Assembly (NCBI RefSeq): GCF_002994745.2
Contig: NC_037089.1
Span: 5,001-69,000, forward strand
DNA from: Rosa chinensis
Taxonomy: Eukaryota; Streptophyta; Magnoliopsida; Rosales; Rosaceae
Length of the DNA: 64,000 nucleotides
Direction: 5' to 3'
Shown here: in pieces, positions 44,690 to 56,521 of the stretch
Numbering within the stretch: the first letter of the stretch is position 1
Layout of the letters: every line of letters starts with the position of its first letter
Position numbers and translations under genes: made by a program
The notes under the pieces: generated by a model
The model's database searches: none
What the model was told of the DNA's origin: nothing
The model's input: the letters and a program-made list of their open reading frames with translations, nothing else

Positions 44690-45172
44690 TGTTTCTGGTG
44701 GCTTTCTCCGGGTACCTCACTAGAATGCTATACCGCCTGGGGTACCGATCCAACTCCTAAATCCTGAACCAAGAACACAGCATTAGAGGGGTAAACTGTG
44801 CCGGACGGTTTACGCCTCTCAGATGCCTGAGTAAGACACTAATATATGTGTAGATCAAATAAATAATGGATAAAAGAGTTATTACCCGTAAAAGGTGGTT
44901 GTACTAATCCTTTAATACTCTAGCATGGGAATGAAGTTTCCCTTATCTTCGATGTGGGACGCAGGCTGTTCTCCTGATGCCTGATCAGCCCTATGCAATG
45001 TAATCAGATGGGCTGTGCTAGCCATGCCCCGGGCCCTGGGTGCCCGGGGTGACATCCCATATGAGCCCCGCCATGGTGGGTCGTGAACCCGGCCCATGGC
45101 ATAGTACCTGGGAGTCCTAATGGGCCCCAGCCGATAGTGCCAAACCTAGTGAAGACTTCCCTAGTATGTACA
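44690..45172 (-). repeat. 5' LTR of element D
   Basis: A 483-bp LTR bounded by TG (44,690) and CA (45,172) in plus-strand reading. The adjacent minus-strand ttggggtgccagatagggg is the likely PBS, different from that of A, B and G; the matching tRNA is not obvious. The next bases, ggtgt, would be the target duplication in element B. Confidence 0.8.
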
Positions 45173-45242
45173 GGTGTTTTCTGGGTGTGAATTTTCTTGG
45201 TGTTCTTGGATGAAATCTCTCATAGGGATAGTTTAGATCCTT

Positions 45243-45497
45243 TTGGAACTAACTGACTTGGGTTTTAGGGTGTTTGAGATGGCTAGCGTTATAGAGATCT
45301 TAAGCAGTGAGCATTCCGGGTCTGACGTGTCGCTTAGTGGTTCAGATAGGATTTTTATTAACTCGTTGCGTCCGTCTGCCCCTGCAGGAACCTCACTGCT
45401 GGAAACGCTAGATATCGAACCGTTACAGACCATACCATGGGAAGTAGCTATGGCTGCCGCCCATATGAAGGAAGGGATGGATTTCAAAACTTTTTAA
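45243..45497 (+). pseudogene. Antisense gene of element B, N-terminal exon part
   Basis: The likely start is MASVIEILSSEHSGSD (45,279), an acidic Ser-rich N-terminus, ending WEVAMAAAHMKEGMDFKTF. It is cut here by a copia-type LTR; the gene resumes at about 47,327 (KQREERLASNSAASGS). It has no resemblance to known enzymes. Homologous starts are not visible in A (lost), while the relic at 5,690 has a similar next segment. Confidence 0.65.
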
Positions 45498-45501
45498 TTA
45501 G

Positions 45502-47326
45502 TGCGGAATTAGTTTAACCATTAAACTACTAACTAAACATAAAACTCATTCCTTTAACCCATGATCTTGGCTTATTATGATATGTATATAAACAAAGCAT
45601 GCTTAGTAAGGAAGAACAAAGAGGGAGTTTATGCTCTACTCACCCTTGGAGCGTGATCTCAATCCGATCCAAGTGAACCACCAAAGTTCATCTCCTTGAT
45701 CTCTCCTTGTGTGTATTTCCTCCGCCTTGAAGCAACTTGGATTGAGAACTCCTTCTCATGCTTGTAGACTCGTCTTTGATGTTGCAAGTAGAGCCACAAA
45801 AGGATGTGGCCTCTAAGGATCTTCACCAAGTGAATCAAGAGATGAAGAAGATGAAAGAAAGGAAGAAGATATGCAAGTGTTCTTCTTTCCTTGTGATAAC
45901 ACCAACTTGTGCTTGGACAAAGGGAGAACTCTCTCTTTTCAACTAAAAGAAGATTGTGTGAAGACACACTCAAGCTTACTTGCTTGCTTGTATTATATAT
46001 TAACCATTTGTCCTTGCTTTCACCTTTTATAATAGCAAATAATTCCAACCACTAAAAGTGAAATATTAACTTTCACAAAGTCAATATGTTGGCTGGTCTA
46101 TACATGCTATTGGGCACTAAAAATGTGTCTTGGGCTTTCATTCAAGTCTCACTTAGTAAACCCCAAGTCCACACCAAAATCCGACAATCGTTTAGGCTCA
46201 ATAGATTCGGTTTTACCCGAAAGACCTAATTACGTCCAAATAATAAATCTAATTAATTATTTGGTCATAACCAACTCTTGTTTAATCTTCTTCATATACA
46301 ATCTCAAGGATTCACTTATATGGTGTGCGATCTCTTAGGTTCTAATTAACAAGGCAGTGAAGTTTATAAAACCATTCTATTTCAATTACGAATCAAAACT
46401 CCTTTTTGATTCTCCCTTGTTTTTAGGATCATAAATGATTATTAATCCCCAGGGACTTCACAAGTCATGAGTGACGTCTTGCAACATATCATGACTACCC
46501 TAGTTAATGTAGAATAACCTATTCAATTGGAATTACAATACAATACAGTCCTTCTCTAACACGATGTTCTAAATCACATCATTGGGGTATGGAATTGATA
46601 TGTCAACCCCCTAATGTGATTTCCATTCTTGTGTGATTCTAAGAATGTGATTAAAAACTCCTTTTTAATCTCATTCAATGATTTGGCCAAAGACTCATTG
46701 AATCACATCTTTGAACATACACCTTATTTACTTAAGGTTAGAGATTCCTTATTGTACACTCACATGTCTCTATGACCGAATTGATTACACCAACGAATGC
46801 ATCAATTATATCCATTAAGGGACATAATATTATTGTATCATCAAGAGTTAATCCACTCACTCATAAGACAACCATGGTGTCTTAGGTCAAAGGAATAATT
46901 TGTATTATTGCAATTTAGAGTTCAAGTTTGACATGTAAGTAAAACTCCATACAACAACTCTAACGATCGCGTTCAGTGTACTCTTTAAGATAAGAGCACC
47001 CACATACTTATATTAGTGTCTCTACACCAATGACAAGAGACATATCATCCTCCATATTGAGCATACATAGTATGTGCTAGTCTTTCCGGATTATCAATGT
47101 CCAAATAATAAACCTATGACTAGGAACATTTTAGGATAAGAGTGTAAAAGAGTAAAGGTCTCACACATCTAACTCTTTAGATTACTTTCTCTTTAACTCA
47201 TATTCCTTGGACCTTGTTCAATCAAATATCAAATATAAGGAATGAACAATAAACTTGCCCTTTTGATTAATAATTGTTACAATAATAATTATATCAAAAT
47301 GATTGTTTTAGGACACAACTCCTTCA
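45502..47326 (-). repeat. Solo LTR, copia-like, in the antisense gene of B
   Basis: About 1.8 kb of non-coding sequence between two parts of one gene. On the minus strand it starts TGAAGGAGTTGTGTCC and ends ATTCCGCA, with a gtgtcctaaaacaatc opening that I associate with copia LTRs. Ends are approximate: no matching target duplication was found, so a small deletion may accompany it. Confidence 0.6.
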
Positions 47327-49817
47327 CTGTAAGCAGCGTGAGGAGAGGCTAGCTAGTAATAGTGCTGCTAGCGGTTCCGCTAACGGGGAAGACATAGAAT
47401 CGACCTTGGTCCTTTGCGACGGTACCCCAATTGATGAGGCGAGGGGTCCGGTAACCATATCTGCTATCAACAGGCTGAAGCGGGTGTACCGCCTTCCTAG
47501 AGTGGTAAAGTTGCGTCCGCCGAAGAAGGATGGGAAGGCATCGTTCCTGCCAGCGGGTTACGCCGCTGTTCATGAGGCCCTGTTCCATCAAGGCGTCACA
47601 TTTCTGCTGCTGCCTAACCTTCAAATCCTGATTTAAGAGTTTGACCTCGCGTTTGGGCAAATTTGCCCTAACATGTGGAAGTTGCTGCTGGCGCTGAACT
47701 GTCTCTGGTTGCGAAGGTTCGACAGTGGTAGAGGTTCTTCACTTCTACGATCTTGTATATGTGAATCACCAAGGTTGTAGCGGACAAGTCAACCTTACCC
47801 GTCGTACGGGGGCTCCCAAGTTGATTGAGAATTTGAAGGATTCGATGTCCCCCCGGCTGTCTACCTTCTGTGTTACGACTGAGGGATGGGAGTATGACGA
47901 GGGGGTGAACGAGCAGGCGCCGAATTTAGGATTAAGTCGGAGTTCCAACCTATTCGAGGTTGTCGCTAGCCCTAATGACTAACGAGCTGTGACTTCTTAG
48001 TTGTCATTTGTCTTTTTTTTTTTTTTTTTTTTTTTAACATCGATCGCTTTTGCTTCTGTGCAGCGGGCCTGCGTTTTACGTTGACGCGCAAGGAGCTGTG
48101 CCGCGTATTGAGGATCAAAGGGTGCTGGCGGAACCGCAACCTGCTTGACCTACGTCTGCTTACAGACTGGGAGCTGTTAGCCGATCTGAAGCTGACTAGT
48201 ACCCCTGGTAAATGTCGTACGCGGATCTATATTTTGAGTATACCACGTGACACTAACTTGTTTCTTAGTTGTTTACTTGTGCAGATCCTCTTCCCTGTAA
48301 TAAAGCTAGTTGCGAAGCATTTAGCAGAGCCATGGATAATGCTGAGCTGCAGAACTACCTGGAGGGAATGTTTGCCACCGGTCTTAATGCACAGAAGACT
48401 GTCGTTGACCCATAGTCTCAGGCGCTAAGCCGATCAGAGACGGAAGTTGTGATACTGATGCCGCATCACTCTCACCTTGCTGCCGCTGGGCAAGCCGTCG
48501 TACTACCCAAGTCTCTCGTGGAGCGTGGGACTGTTGGAGGAGTAAGTCCGGCGCTGCTCCCGAGAAGGACAGGGAAAGGGCGCTCGCCCAGCGACGTGGG
48601 CCCCAGCAGGAGAGGATAGTGCCACTGAAGGAGCCCGTTGCCATCGCGGGGTTGGAACCACAGGAGCCTCCGAGGCTTACCACTACGGGTGCCACCCAAG
48701 GGCCTCTACAAAAGAAACGGCGGCAAAACGATGCCAAGGAAGGTGATGAGGCAGATGACTCGGTGACGATCAGGCCCCGCCAACAGAAGAGGGTGAAGCA
48801 GGCCTCGCAGAAGGTGACTATGGCCACCGCCGGGAAGTGCCGACGAGCGGGCTAGACTCGTTTACCTCATACGCCGAGTTCCTAACTAACCCCTAGCTGG
48901 AGTTTCTTTTCCACCTCTGCGAGCGACTCGGGTTTGGCGGGATGGACCGGACGATGCCCCCGAAGGCCCTGCAGCAGTCGCCGTTTAGCTCGGCCTTCAG
49001 GCATCTGTCCGTCGGGCTCCACGCGTTATTCTTGGCGGCGTCAAAGTCGTCTCCTGTTGAGCGGCAGCTGAAGAAGGAAATTGAAGGTCTCCGACGAGAG
49101 TTGGGGGAGGCATCCAACAAGCTGGCGGACACCGAGCGCCTCCTATCCAAGGCGGAGTGCAACTTGATAGATGTTCGGGGTAAGTTAGACGTCGTCGTCG
49201 ACAAGGATGTGGAGCGGAACGACCGCGTGGCACAGTTGAAGCAAGATATGGCTCTGTTGTAGGAGCAGGTGGGGGCCATGAGTAAGCGTGCAGAGATTCT
49301 TCAACGCGATGTCACCGCCAAAGCCACTGAGGTGAAGCGGTTGGAAGACGAGGTTGCCCGGCTGGAAGCCGAGAGGGGCCAGGCTGGTGCCGCTGCCGTG
49401 GCAGCCTTCAAACAGTTGCAGGACTTCAAGCGTGCTTTGACAAAGGCGGCGAAGGCTGGTGCCGCGGCCAACTTTAAGATGTTGGATTCAAATGGCGTCA
49501 TCAACTGGGACAAGGCGCCTCGGGCAACTGGGACGTCGAGTCAGCCGCCAATACCTGCAGGTGGGCTTGCTGCTAATAAACCTAAAGGTGTACGCTCTGG
49601 TAGTGGCGAGAGTGGTCAGGGTCCGGCGGATGGTTCTCAGCGGACTCCGCTACCTACCTAGTCGGAAGTGTCTCATGCCGAGTTCCTGGCGACCCACACA
49701 CGCACGGACGGTACCATGGTGACGCCAAGCCCTACCGCTCCTGGGTCCGACCAAACAAGTCATACGGTCGTCCAACCCACGCATGCCGATGGTGAAAATG
49801 CTGCCGCTGCTCCTTAG
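47327..49817 (+). pseudogene. Antisense Transposase_28-like, spliced gene of element B
   Basis: Continuing from the N-terminal exon: INRLKRVYRLPRVVKL, then the Transposase_28-like core (HEALFHQGVTF; LFD-LAFGQICPNMWKLLL; VLHFYDLVYVNHQGCSGQV), intron 1 at 47,959-48,063 (GT...GCAG with a T-run), exon FTLTRKELCRVLRIKGCWRN, and intron 2 at 48,208-48,284. The last exon has a low-complexity basic region and a coiled coil (QLKKEIEGLRRELGEASNKL; AKATEVKRLEDEVARLEAE) and stops at 49,815-49,817. Several frame breaks and stops. Intron 1 sits at the same place as in the 7,317 gene. Function unknown; plant members are retrotransposon-borne. Confidence 0.72.
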
Positions 49818-50290
49818 AATCTGTGAAGACATTTTCCTAGCTTCTTTAGCTCTGTCCTTTTTTTTTTTTTTGCCGTTGAGGCGTTTTATATCTATAACCG
49901 GACAAAATTTTTGGTTGGGGAGTCCCAACCTAGATTTATGAAGTAATGCCATTTCTTTGAATTTCGTGACAAGTGGGATTTCCGCTGATAATATGCTTGC
50001 GTTGTTTGAATGTTAGTATACCGCTAGAACTTTGACATGCTTTTGTTAATCAATGAAACATTACGGGAATTAAAATTGTTCCAAGTGCACAACGTAGCGG
50101 ACGTGATCTGCTGAATGTTGTTGGCGTTGCCAGTAAACTTGTGCTATGGAGAACAATGGTTTGAATAATTCCTCGTTTCATTGATAGCTGAGAGATCAGC
50201 GTATACAAAAGAGGGAGAGTACTCGTTGGGTAGCTTCCCTTAGCTAAATATTGTACAAAAATTTAGCTAAGTCAAGATGCTCTTGGGTAG
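49818..50290. other. Gap between convergent antisense gene and pol, element B
   Basis: Counterpart of 15,182-15,656 in element A, with a T-run (49,857-49,871) and conserved aaaattgttccaagt. No coding potential; probable 3' ends of both transcripts. Confidence 0.5.
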
Positions 50291-52107
50291 CTACTTGTAG
50301 TAATACCGGAGGTGTTCGGTATTCCAATGGTGGGTCGTTGTGACGCCATCCTTGTTCATTAAGTAGAAAGTGTAGGGGCCGACGACTTCTACTATTTTAT
50401 ATGGTCCTTCCCAAGTTGGACGGAGAGCCGTTGGCGGTGGAATGACTTCCTTCATTACCCAGTCCTCAAGTTGGAGGTTTCAGGCTTTGACTTTGGCGTT
50501 ATAGAAATGCGATACCCGTTGCTTGTTTTGCAAGTTGTGCAAATGGGCCTTGTTGCGTTTTTCCTCGAGGAGATCCTTGTCGAGGTTGATGCCTTCCTCG
50601 TTGGTCTCGGAGCAGTAGCCCTCAACCCGAGCTGTAGGTTGAGTGACCTCGCTTGGTAGGACGACCTCAGTCCTGAACATCATGCAAAACAGTGTTTCAC
50701 CGTTAGCGGATGTTGGAGTTGTCTTGATGGCCCATAGAACTTTTGGGAGTTTCTCTGCCCATAAACCCTTGGCGTCGTCGAGTTTCTTTTTTAGCAGCTT
50801 TTTGATTATCTTGTTTGCCTCTTCAACTTGTCCGTTGGCTTGGGGGTGAGCCATAGATGCAAAGCTCATCTTGGTGCCCAGATTGGCGGTAAAAGATATG
50901 ATCTCTTTGTTGTTGAATTGTGCTCCGTTATCTGTGATAATGGTATGGGGACACCGTACCGGCAATAGATGTTCTTCCAGAGGAAGTGGGTTACCTTGGC
51001 TGTAGTGATTGTCATCAGCGGCTCGGCTTCTATCCACTTGCTGTTGTAGTCTATGGCAACAATGATGTACTTGAACTGACCCCTAGCGGTTGGTAACTTG
51101 CCAAGTAGGTCTAGGCCCCAAGTGGAGTAAATCCATGACCCGATGATTATCTAGAGGGGCTCCGCCGGGGCATTGGGGAGGTCAGCGTACTGTTGACACT
51201 TGTGACAAGACCTGGAAACTTCTCTAGCGTCGTCGCCGAGCATGGGCCAGAAGTAGCCTTGCCGCATGGTGCGATTGGCCAGAGACCTGGCGCCTGAGTG
51301 GTTTCCACATTCTCCGGCGGGTATCATTGCCAGAACGACTTTTCCCTCCTCTGGGGTCAGACATTGGAGATTGGGATGGGTGAACCCTTGGCAGTAAAGC
51401 TTGCCATTCTGGATGTTATAGCGGGTTGCCCTCCGCTTAAGTTGCTGAGCTTTGACTTTGTCAGTTAGCAGCGTTTCATTGCGCTTGTATTCGATTATTT
51501 CATCCATCCAACTGGGGTTCACTTCAATGTTGAAAATTTCCTCTAGGATTTTGGTGATGCTTGGCTTGTCAAGACATTCCACCCTTCTGTCCGCCGGACT
51601 TTGGTGTGGTTAAGCAGTTGCCAACCTTGCCAGAGAGTCTGCCTTGACGTTCTTCTCTCTGAGGATATGTGTGATGGTGTGAAATTTGAATTTTCTGAGG
51701 AGCGTTTTGATGTATCCCAAGTACGCCGCCAACTGTTTGTCTTTGGCCTGGAAGCTGTCATTGACTTGGTTGACGACTAGCTGGGAGTCGTTGAATATGT
51801 TGACGCTGTCAGCACCTGAGTAGATGGCGAGGAGCAAGCCTGCAATGAGCGCTTCATACTCCGCCATGTAGTTTGAGGTTGTGAAATTAAATTTCAAAGC
51901 GTATTCCACGTTCAGTCCCCCTGGCCCTGTCAAGATAATGTCGGCGCCACATGCCTTGGTGCAGGCGGAGCTGTCCACATGGAGGTTCCAGTCTGACTGT
52001 TTCTTGGGTGTTGGTTCCTCAGTGGTTGTCATGGCTGTGTCGCCCTCTTCTGTTCTTGGGAAGGGCTCATCCTGAAGCTCCGTGAGCTCAGCAATGAAGT
52101 CGGCCAC
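50291..52107 (-). pseudogene. Archaeal-type RNase H and integrase, element B
   Basis: The second RNase H spans about 51,610-52,107 (NLHVDSSACTKACGAD; NYMAEYEALIAGL; NIFNDSQLVVNQV). The third acid's motif reads NDS where A has SDS but keeps the Asp. The integrase finger is at 51,151-51,582 (GECGNHSGARSLANRTM; CHKCQQYADLP). The core follows in another frame (HTIITDNGAQFNN; NGQVEEANKIIKKLL) and the C-terminus reaches the stop at 50,291-50,293. A frameshift near 50,950 separates finger and core. Confidence 0.85.
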
Positions 52108-52188
52108 CGCCTGGTTTTCATAGCGGTTCGTGGCTTGTATTCAATGTCGAACTCGCTGATGGCCCACTTGCTGAGGCGCCCAGAGTGC

Positions 52189-53266
52189 TCAGGGTTCTGC
52201 ATTACCTGTTTCAGCGCCGTTCATGCCTCTGCCGGCATAGAATACCAGGAGTTCGTCCTGTCCTTCTAGTCGTACAATGGCGCAGCTTACCACTGATGGG
52301 GATACCGTTAGGTAGATGTAGAGTATCTCACCCTGTACACGAATGGAGAGAAGTGGGACTGCCGCTAAGTACTCCTTCAAGCTCTGGAATGCCACCTCAC
52401 AGTCTGGGGTCCAGTCAATTACTTTCTTATGGGTCCTCTTCATAGCCTTGAAGAATGGGAGACATCTGTCAGTGAGCTTGGAGATGAACTGAGAAAGAGC
52501 GGTTAGCTTGCCCTGGAGGCTCTGAACGTGTACTTTCCACACTGGGGATTTCATGTCGAGTATGTCTTGTACCTTGTTGGGGTTGGCCTCTATTCCTCGT
52601 TCGCTGACGATGTAGCCTAAAAATTTGCTAGCAGTGACTCCGAAAAAACATTTCTCGAGGTTGAGGCGCATACCGTAGGCGAGGAGAATGGCGAATATGA
52701 TGCGGAGGTTTGCTACGTGTCCGCTGGCCTTGATGCTCTTGACTAGCATATGTCGTCCACGTAGACCTCAATTATTTTGCCAAGGTGCTCCGCGAACATG
52801 GCATTTATCAACCTCTGGTATATTGCCCCGGGGTTCTTCAATCTGAAAAGCATGACATTGTAGCAGTATAGGCCCTTGTCGGTTATGAAGGTGGTGCACT
52901 CTTGGTTGCTGGGGTGCATCTTGATTTGATTGTATCCGGAGAAGGCGTCTATCATGCTGAGTAGTTCGTGTCCCGCTGTTGCATTGACCAGCTGATCAAT
53001 GCGGGGTAGCGTGAAACTATCCTTTGGACATGCCTTGTTGAGACCTTTGAAGTCCACACACTAGGCTTCTTTACCATGACCAAGTTGGAAATCCATTGGG
53101 GATAACTGACTTGGCGGATGAACCCGATGCCCTGTAGCTTGGCGACTTCTTCCCTTATTGCACGATATCTTTCTTCGTCAAAAGTCCTTCGCTTCTGCTT
53201 GACCGGATAGAAAGATGGTTTAATGCTCAACTTGTGAGTGATGATTTCAGGGGAGATGCCCGGCAT
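52189..53266 (-). pseudogene. Reverse transcriptase and RNase H part, element B
   Basis: RT starts MPGISPEIITHKLSIKPS and passes through three frames (breaks near 53,060 and 52,748). Motifs: GLNKACPKDSFTLPRID, MIDAFSGYNQIKM, VYVDD (near 52,755, right at a frame break) and FLGYIVSERGIEANP. RNase H ends abruptly after GRGMNGAET: about 110 bp present in element A are deleted near 52,222. Confidence 0.85.
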
Positions 53267-53390
53267 GTCAGCGTAGGACCAAGCAAAGACGATTGCGTTG
53301 TCTCGTAAAAACTGTGCGAGTTCCGCCGCTATCTCGAGGCGAGTTGAGCGCCGATCCTGACCATCCGCTCAGGGTGCTCATCCGAGAGAC

Positions 53391-54173
53391 TGATGACTTG
53401 TAGGGATGTTTCCGGGTTGACAGGTTCCTTTTTTACATACTTCTCCTGGCCGTCCCTAGGGTCCTCAATTGCATCCGTCAGTGGTACACGACTTCCTACT
53501 TTAGGATCTCATGGCGGTGTGTTGATCGTGCCACAGTTGTTGAGTAGCACTCTCGTGCTAGCTGTTGGCTTCCCTTCACACAGCCTGTGCCGTTGGGTGT
53601 AGGGAACTTCATGAGAAGCATATATCCGACAATGATGCACTTTAGCTTGTTAAGCGTTGGTCTGCCGATGATGGCATTGTAAGAACTGAAGCAATCGACC
53701 ACAATAAATTGTGTATGTACCTCTGCTGTGCATGGGCTAACGCCGATGGCCAGGTGCATGTAATCGGAACATAGTGGTTGTGTGATGTCGCCGGAGAAGC
53801 TGAGCAAGGGTTCGTGATCTTGGAGTAATTTTCTGTTCCGCTAGAGTTGGTTATAGCAGCCATTGAAGATGACATTCACAGCGGATCCGCTGTCAACGAG
53901 GACCCTTCCCACAGACCATTTATCGAGCATGGCGTCGATCAAGAATGGATCGTCGTAGGGGAGATGTACTCCGCGCTTTTCTTCTTTAGAGAAGGTAATG
54001 AGTTCCCACCCAGATTTTGGTAGTTTAGCGGATCTCTCATAGCGGATGTTGCAAATTTCTTTGGGGTGGTTAGCGCGTGCATAACGCTTTTTTGCCTTAT
54101 GGGACATGTTGGTGATAGGAGCACCGCCGTCGATGGTGTTGATACGGCGCATGGGCTCGATATTAGCGACCAC
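53391..54173 (-). pseudogene. Aspartic protease region, element B
   Basis: Active site RVLVDSGSAVNVIFNGC (near 53,905), then LLSFSGDITQPLCSDYM and FIVVDCFSSYNAIIGRP. It resembles element A's region but has one copy of the segment duplicated there. A stop near 53,838 interrupts. The preceding TFSKEEKRGVHLPYDDP links it to gag. Confidence 0.8.
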
Positions 54174-54182
54174 CGGCGGTGG

Positions 54183-55947
54183 CTACCGCACTTTGAACTG
54201 TTCCAACTTGCCATCACGATACAAAGTCTCTATTGTCGTTTTAAGAGCATTGCAGTTGTTGGTGTTGTGACCACTATCTTCGTGGTACTTGCACCACTTG
54301 CAGTTGTTCTTTAGTTTTCCCACTCTTGGGTACTTTCTTAGAGGTGGCGGTGGGATCTGGTCTTTGCACTGATCGTATATCTCTTCATACGAGGCCGTGA
54401 GGATTGTGAACACTGCGTACCGCTGGGAGGACTCCTTCTGTTTGTTATGGTTATCCCCGTGGGATGAGCAGTTGCCCTTGTGGTAATGCTGGTCCTTTTG
54501 CCGCTTGCTTTGGTAGTTGCCCTGTTGCCACTCTCTCTTTTTGTCAGTTGGCGGCGTAGCAGAGGTTTTGTTAACGGTCTCCTGCTGGCTAGAGGAGGGT
54601 TGAGTGGACTTTGCTAGCGTTGGCGGTGGTGGTGGGGTCTCTCCATATGTGATGAACTCTGCCTACGCGTGGAGGACGGCCTCGCTCATGACGTGGTCAT
54701 ACGCGGTGTTTGGATGATTGTAGTTGAGATGATAGAGAAATGGTCCCTTTAGGAGTCCTTGCTTAAAGGCTGCCATTGCCATTGTTTTATCAAGATCGCG
54801 ACACCGAGATGCCGCTGCTCTCTACCAGGTGACAAATGCCTTCAACGTTTCCTTTGCGCCCTGCTTGACGCTGAACAACTGGCTTGTGTTGTGATGTTCA
54901 GCGGCCAACGGGATGAACCACGACAGGAAAGCGTTTGATAGTGCATGGAATGAGTCTATGGAGCCCGAGGAGCACTCGAAGAACCAGCTCATCGCCTCAC
55001 TATCTAACGTCTCACTGAACAAGTGGCAGAAGGTGGCGTCATCAAATCCCTTGTTGTTAGTGACTTTCTTGAAGGTGTCCATATAGACGAAAGGGTCAGT
55101 GAGGCCGCTGTACTGCGACATTTTTGGCATTTTTGCATGTGCTGACCTGACGACCTGCAGGATCCTAGCGGTGAATGGTCCTGGCCTTAACGCAAATAGC
55201 GGATTCTGAATTGGCGCTGGGACGCCTGCCTCTGCCCGGATTAGCCTTTGTTCTAATTGTTGCATCCTCTCCAAGATTAGAGCTTTTGCGTCAGCAGCGG
55301 ATCCTGCCTGGAGGTTTCGTGAGATAACTCCCGCTTGGGGGCAGGCGGATTGTCCTCAATTCTAGCCTTGGTTGCAGAGCGGTTGGCTCGCAGTTGTGAT
55401 TCCACTTCTTGTTCTGACATCAATCGCGGTAGTGGTGGAGGGCCCATTCCCAACAGCTCGGATGGGTTCAACGATACATGCATTTGTACGACTGGCATGG
55501 GTACCAGCCCTCCGACGCTGGGTCAGCTACGTCTGGTACTCTGTGATTGCTCGCTCTGTGCTGGGTTAGCATTCGCTTCCAGCGCCTTCTTCAATTCGTC
55601 GAATCTTGACATCAGCATGGCCACTTGCTTTTGGGCCTCGGCCTTTTCCCTACGCTCTTGTTCGCGCTCCTTGTTTGCCTTGTGGAGGTCCGCCAATGCC
55701 AACTCATACATAGTGGCAAGGTCCTGGCCCGGTGGGTGACGACTGCTGTCCGGATGGGCCTCCGCTGAAATTGAGTTTGTTGGATTTGGGGAGTGGTGTG
55801 GGGCTCCATGCCGGGATTAATTGGAGTGTTGAAAAAGGCGAGGTTAACGTTAGCCGCTCGGTTAACGTTAGTCGCAGGGTTGGTGGATTGGGGGTTGACG
55901 GACTAGTCCGCTTGCTCTTCTGCGTTTCCCCCACTACCGTTAGTCAT
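54183..55947 (-). pseudogene. gag, element B
   Basis: It starts at ATG 55,945-55,947 (MTNGSGGNAEEQ). A basic coiled coil (YELALADLHKANKEREQERR, near 55,700) is followed by a linker, the Retrotrans_gag core (54,822-55,274; MSWFFECSSGSIDSFHAL), a Lys/Arg-Gln-rich linker, and the knuckle CKYHEDSGHNTNNC (near 54,290). Frameshifts and stops separate the pieces. Domain order equals element A's. Confidence 0.85.
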
Positions 55948-55985
55948 GATGATTGTTTATGGTGGGATGACCTTTTGCTCAAGGA

Positions 55986-56003
55986 TTCCCACAGACGGTG
56001 CCA
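55986..56003 (-). promoter_or_regulatory. Primer-binding site, element B
   Basis: Minus strand tggcaccgtctgtgggaa, one change from element A's site, one base from the LTR. Confidence 0.85.
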
Positions 56004-56004
56004 A

Positions 56005-56521
56005 TGTTAATGTCTAAGATTCAGTGGTAGCCGAACCTCGGTTAATGCTGGTTCGAGGAACGAACCGCTACTTGTGGTATTTTTTGTTGATTCTGCTATC
56101 TGTCAAATGAAATACAAAGGGCGTCAGAGGGAGACCACGGTTGGTGGCCTTCTCTTCTCCGATGCCTAAGTTAGTCAATGTATTTATGTGGACAGAATAA
56201 CAGTAGGTAAAGTAGTCAATGAGTAATTATTGAGGAGAAGGAATGGACCTTTTATAGGTGGGGAAGAGACTGATCTCTTCCTTGTTTTCGATGTGGGACT
56301 GATGCTTCAGTTCCCAACTTTTGATGCTTCAGCGAGGTGATGTTGGCGCGGCGTGTGGCGGTGGGTAAGCGGTGATCTCGGGGTGAACCGGTGCTCAGGT
56401 GATAGCCTATTTGGCTGCGTTTCCGTGGGTCACACATTCGATGGTTATCGATACCGCTGGTGGTAGCATGAGCGTGGCTCATTGTAGCTAATTATGCTTG
56501 GCAAATGGTCATACAAGTACC
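56005..56521 (-). repeat. 5' LTR of element B
   Basis: A 517-bp LTR homologous to 21,500-22,002; the TATA region is at 56,248-56,260 (complement cacctataaaagg). The outer end reads gtacc in place of gtaca, so the terminal TG of the sense strand is mutated. The next bases (ggacc, 56,522-56,526) border element C. Confidence 0.85.

Larger units (their letters stand above)
22003..45172 (-). mobile_element. Tat-type Ty3/gypsy element D, split by a CACTA
   Basis: Two visible parts, 42,632-45,172 (LTR, gag, protease N-terminus) and 22,003-25,040 (protease C-terminus to integrase), join across the CACTA at 25,041-42,631. The integrase is then cut at 22,003 by element A. D differs from A/B: its LTR shares little sequence, it has a different PBS (ttggggtgccag) and a DTG rather than DSG protease. 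It is next to ggtgt (45,173-45,177) inside element B. Its left LTR is outside the window. Confidence 0.85.
45173..56521 (-). mobile_element. Tat-type Ty3/gypsy element B (left end beyond D)
   Basis: Minus-strand order: 5' LTR (56,005-56,521), PBS, gag, protease, RT, RNase Hs and integrase to the stop at 50,291, then a plus-strand gene (45,279-49,817). It is the same family as element A but more decayed: at least six frame changes and a deletion of about 110 bp in RNase H. Element D inserted near the start of its antisense gene, so its 3' LTR is on D's far side, outside the window. It sits in the protease region of element C. Confidence 0.88.

Noticed and set aside
44231..44767. 178-codon plus-strand frame
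   Set aside because: Opposite strand of the D gag N-terminus and LTR edge; the minus strand gives a coherent gag.
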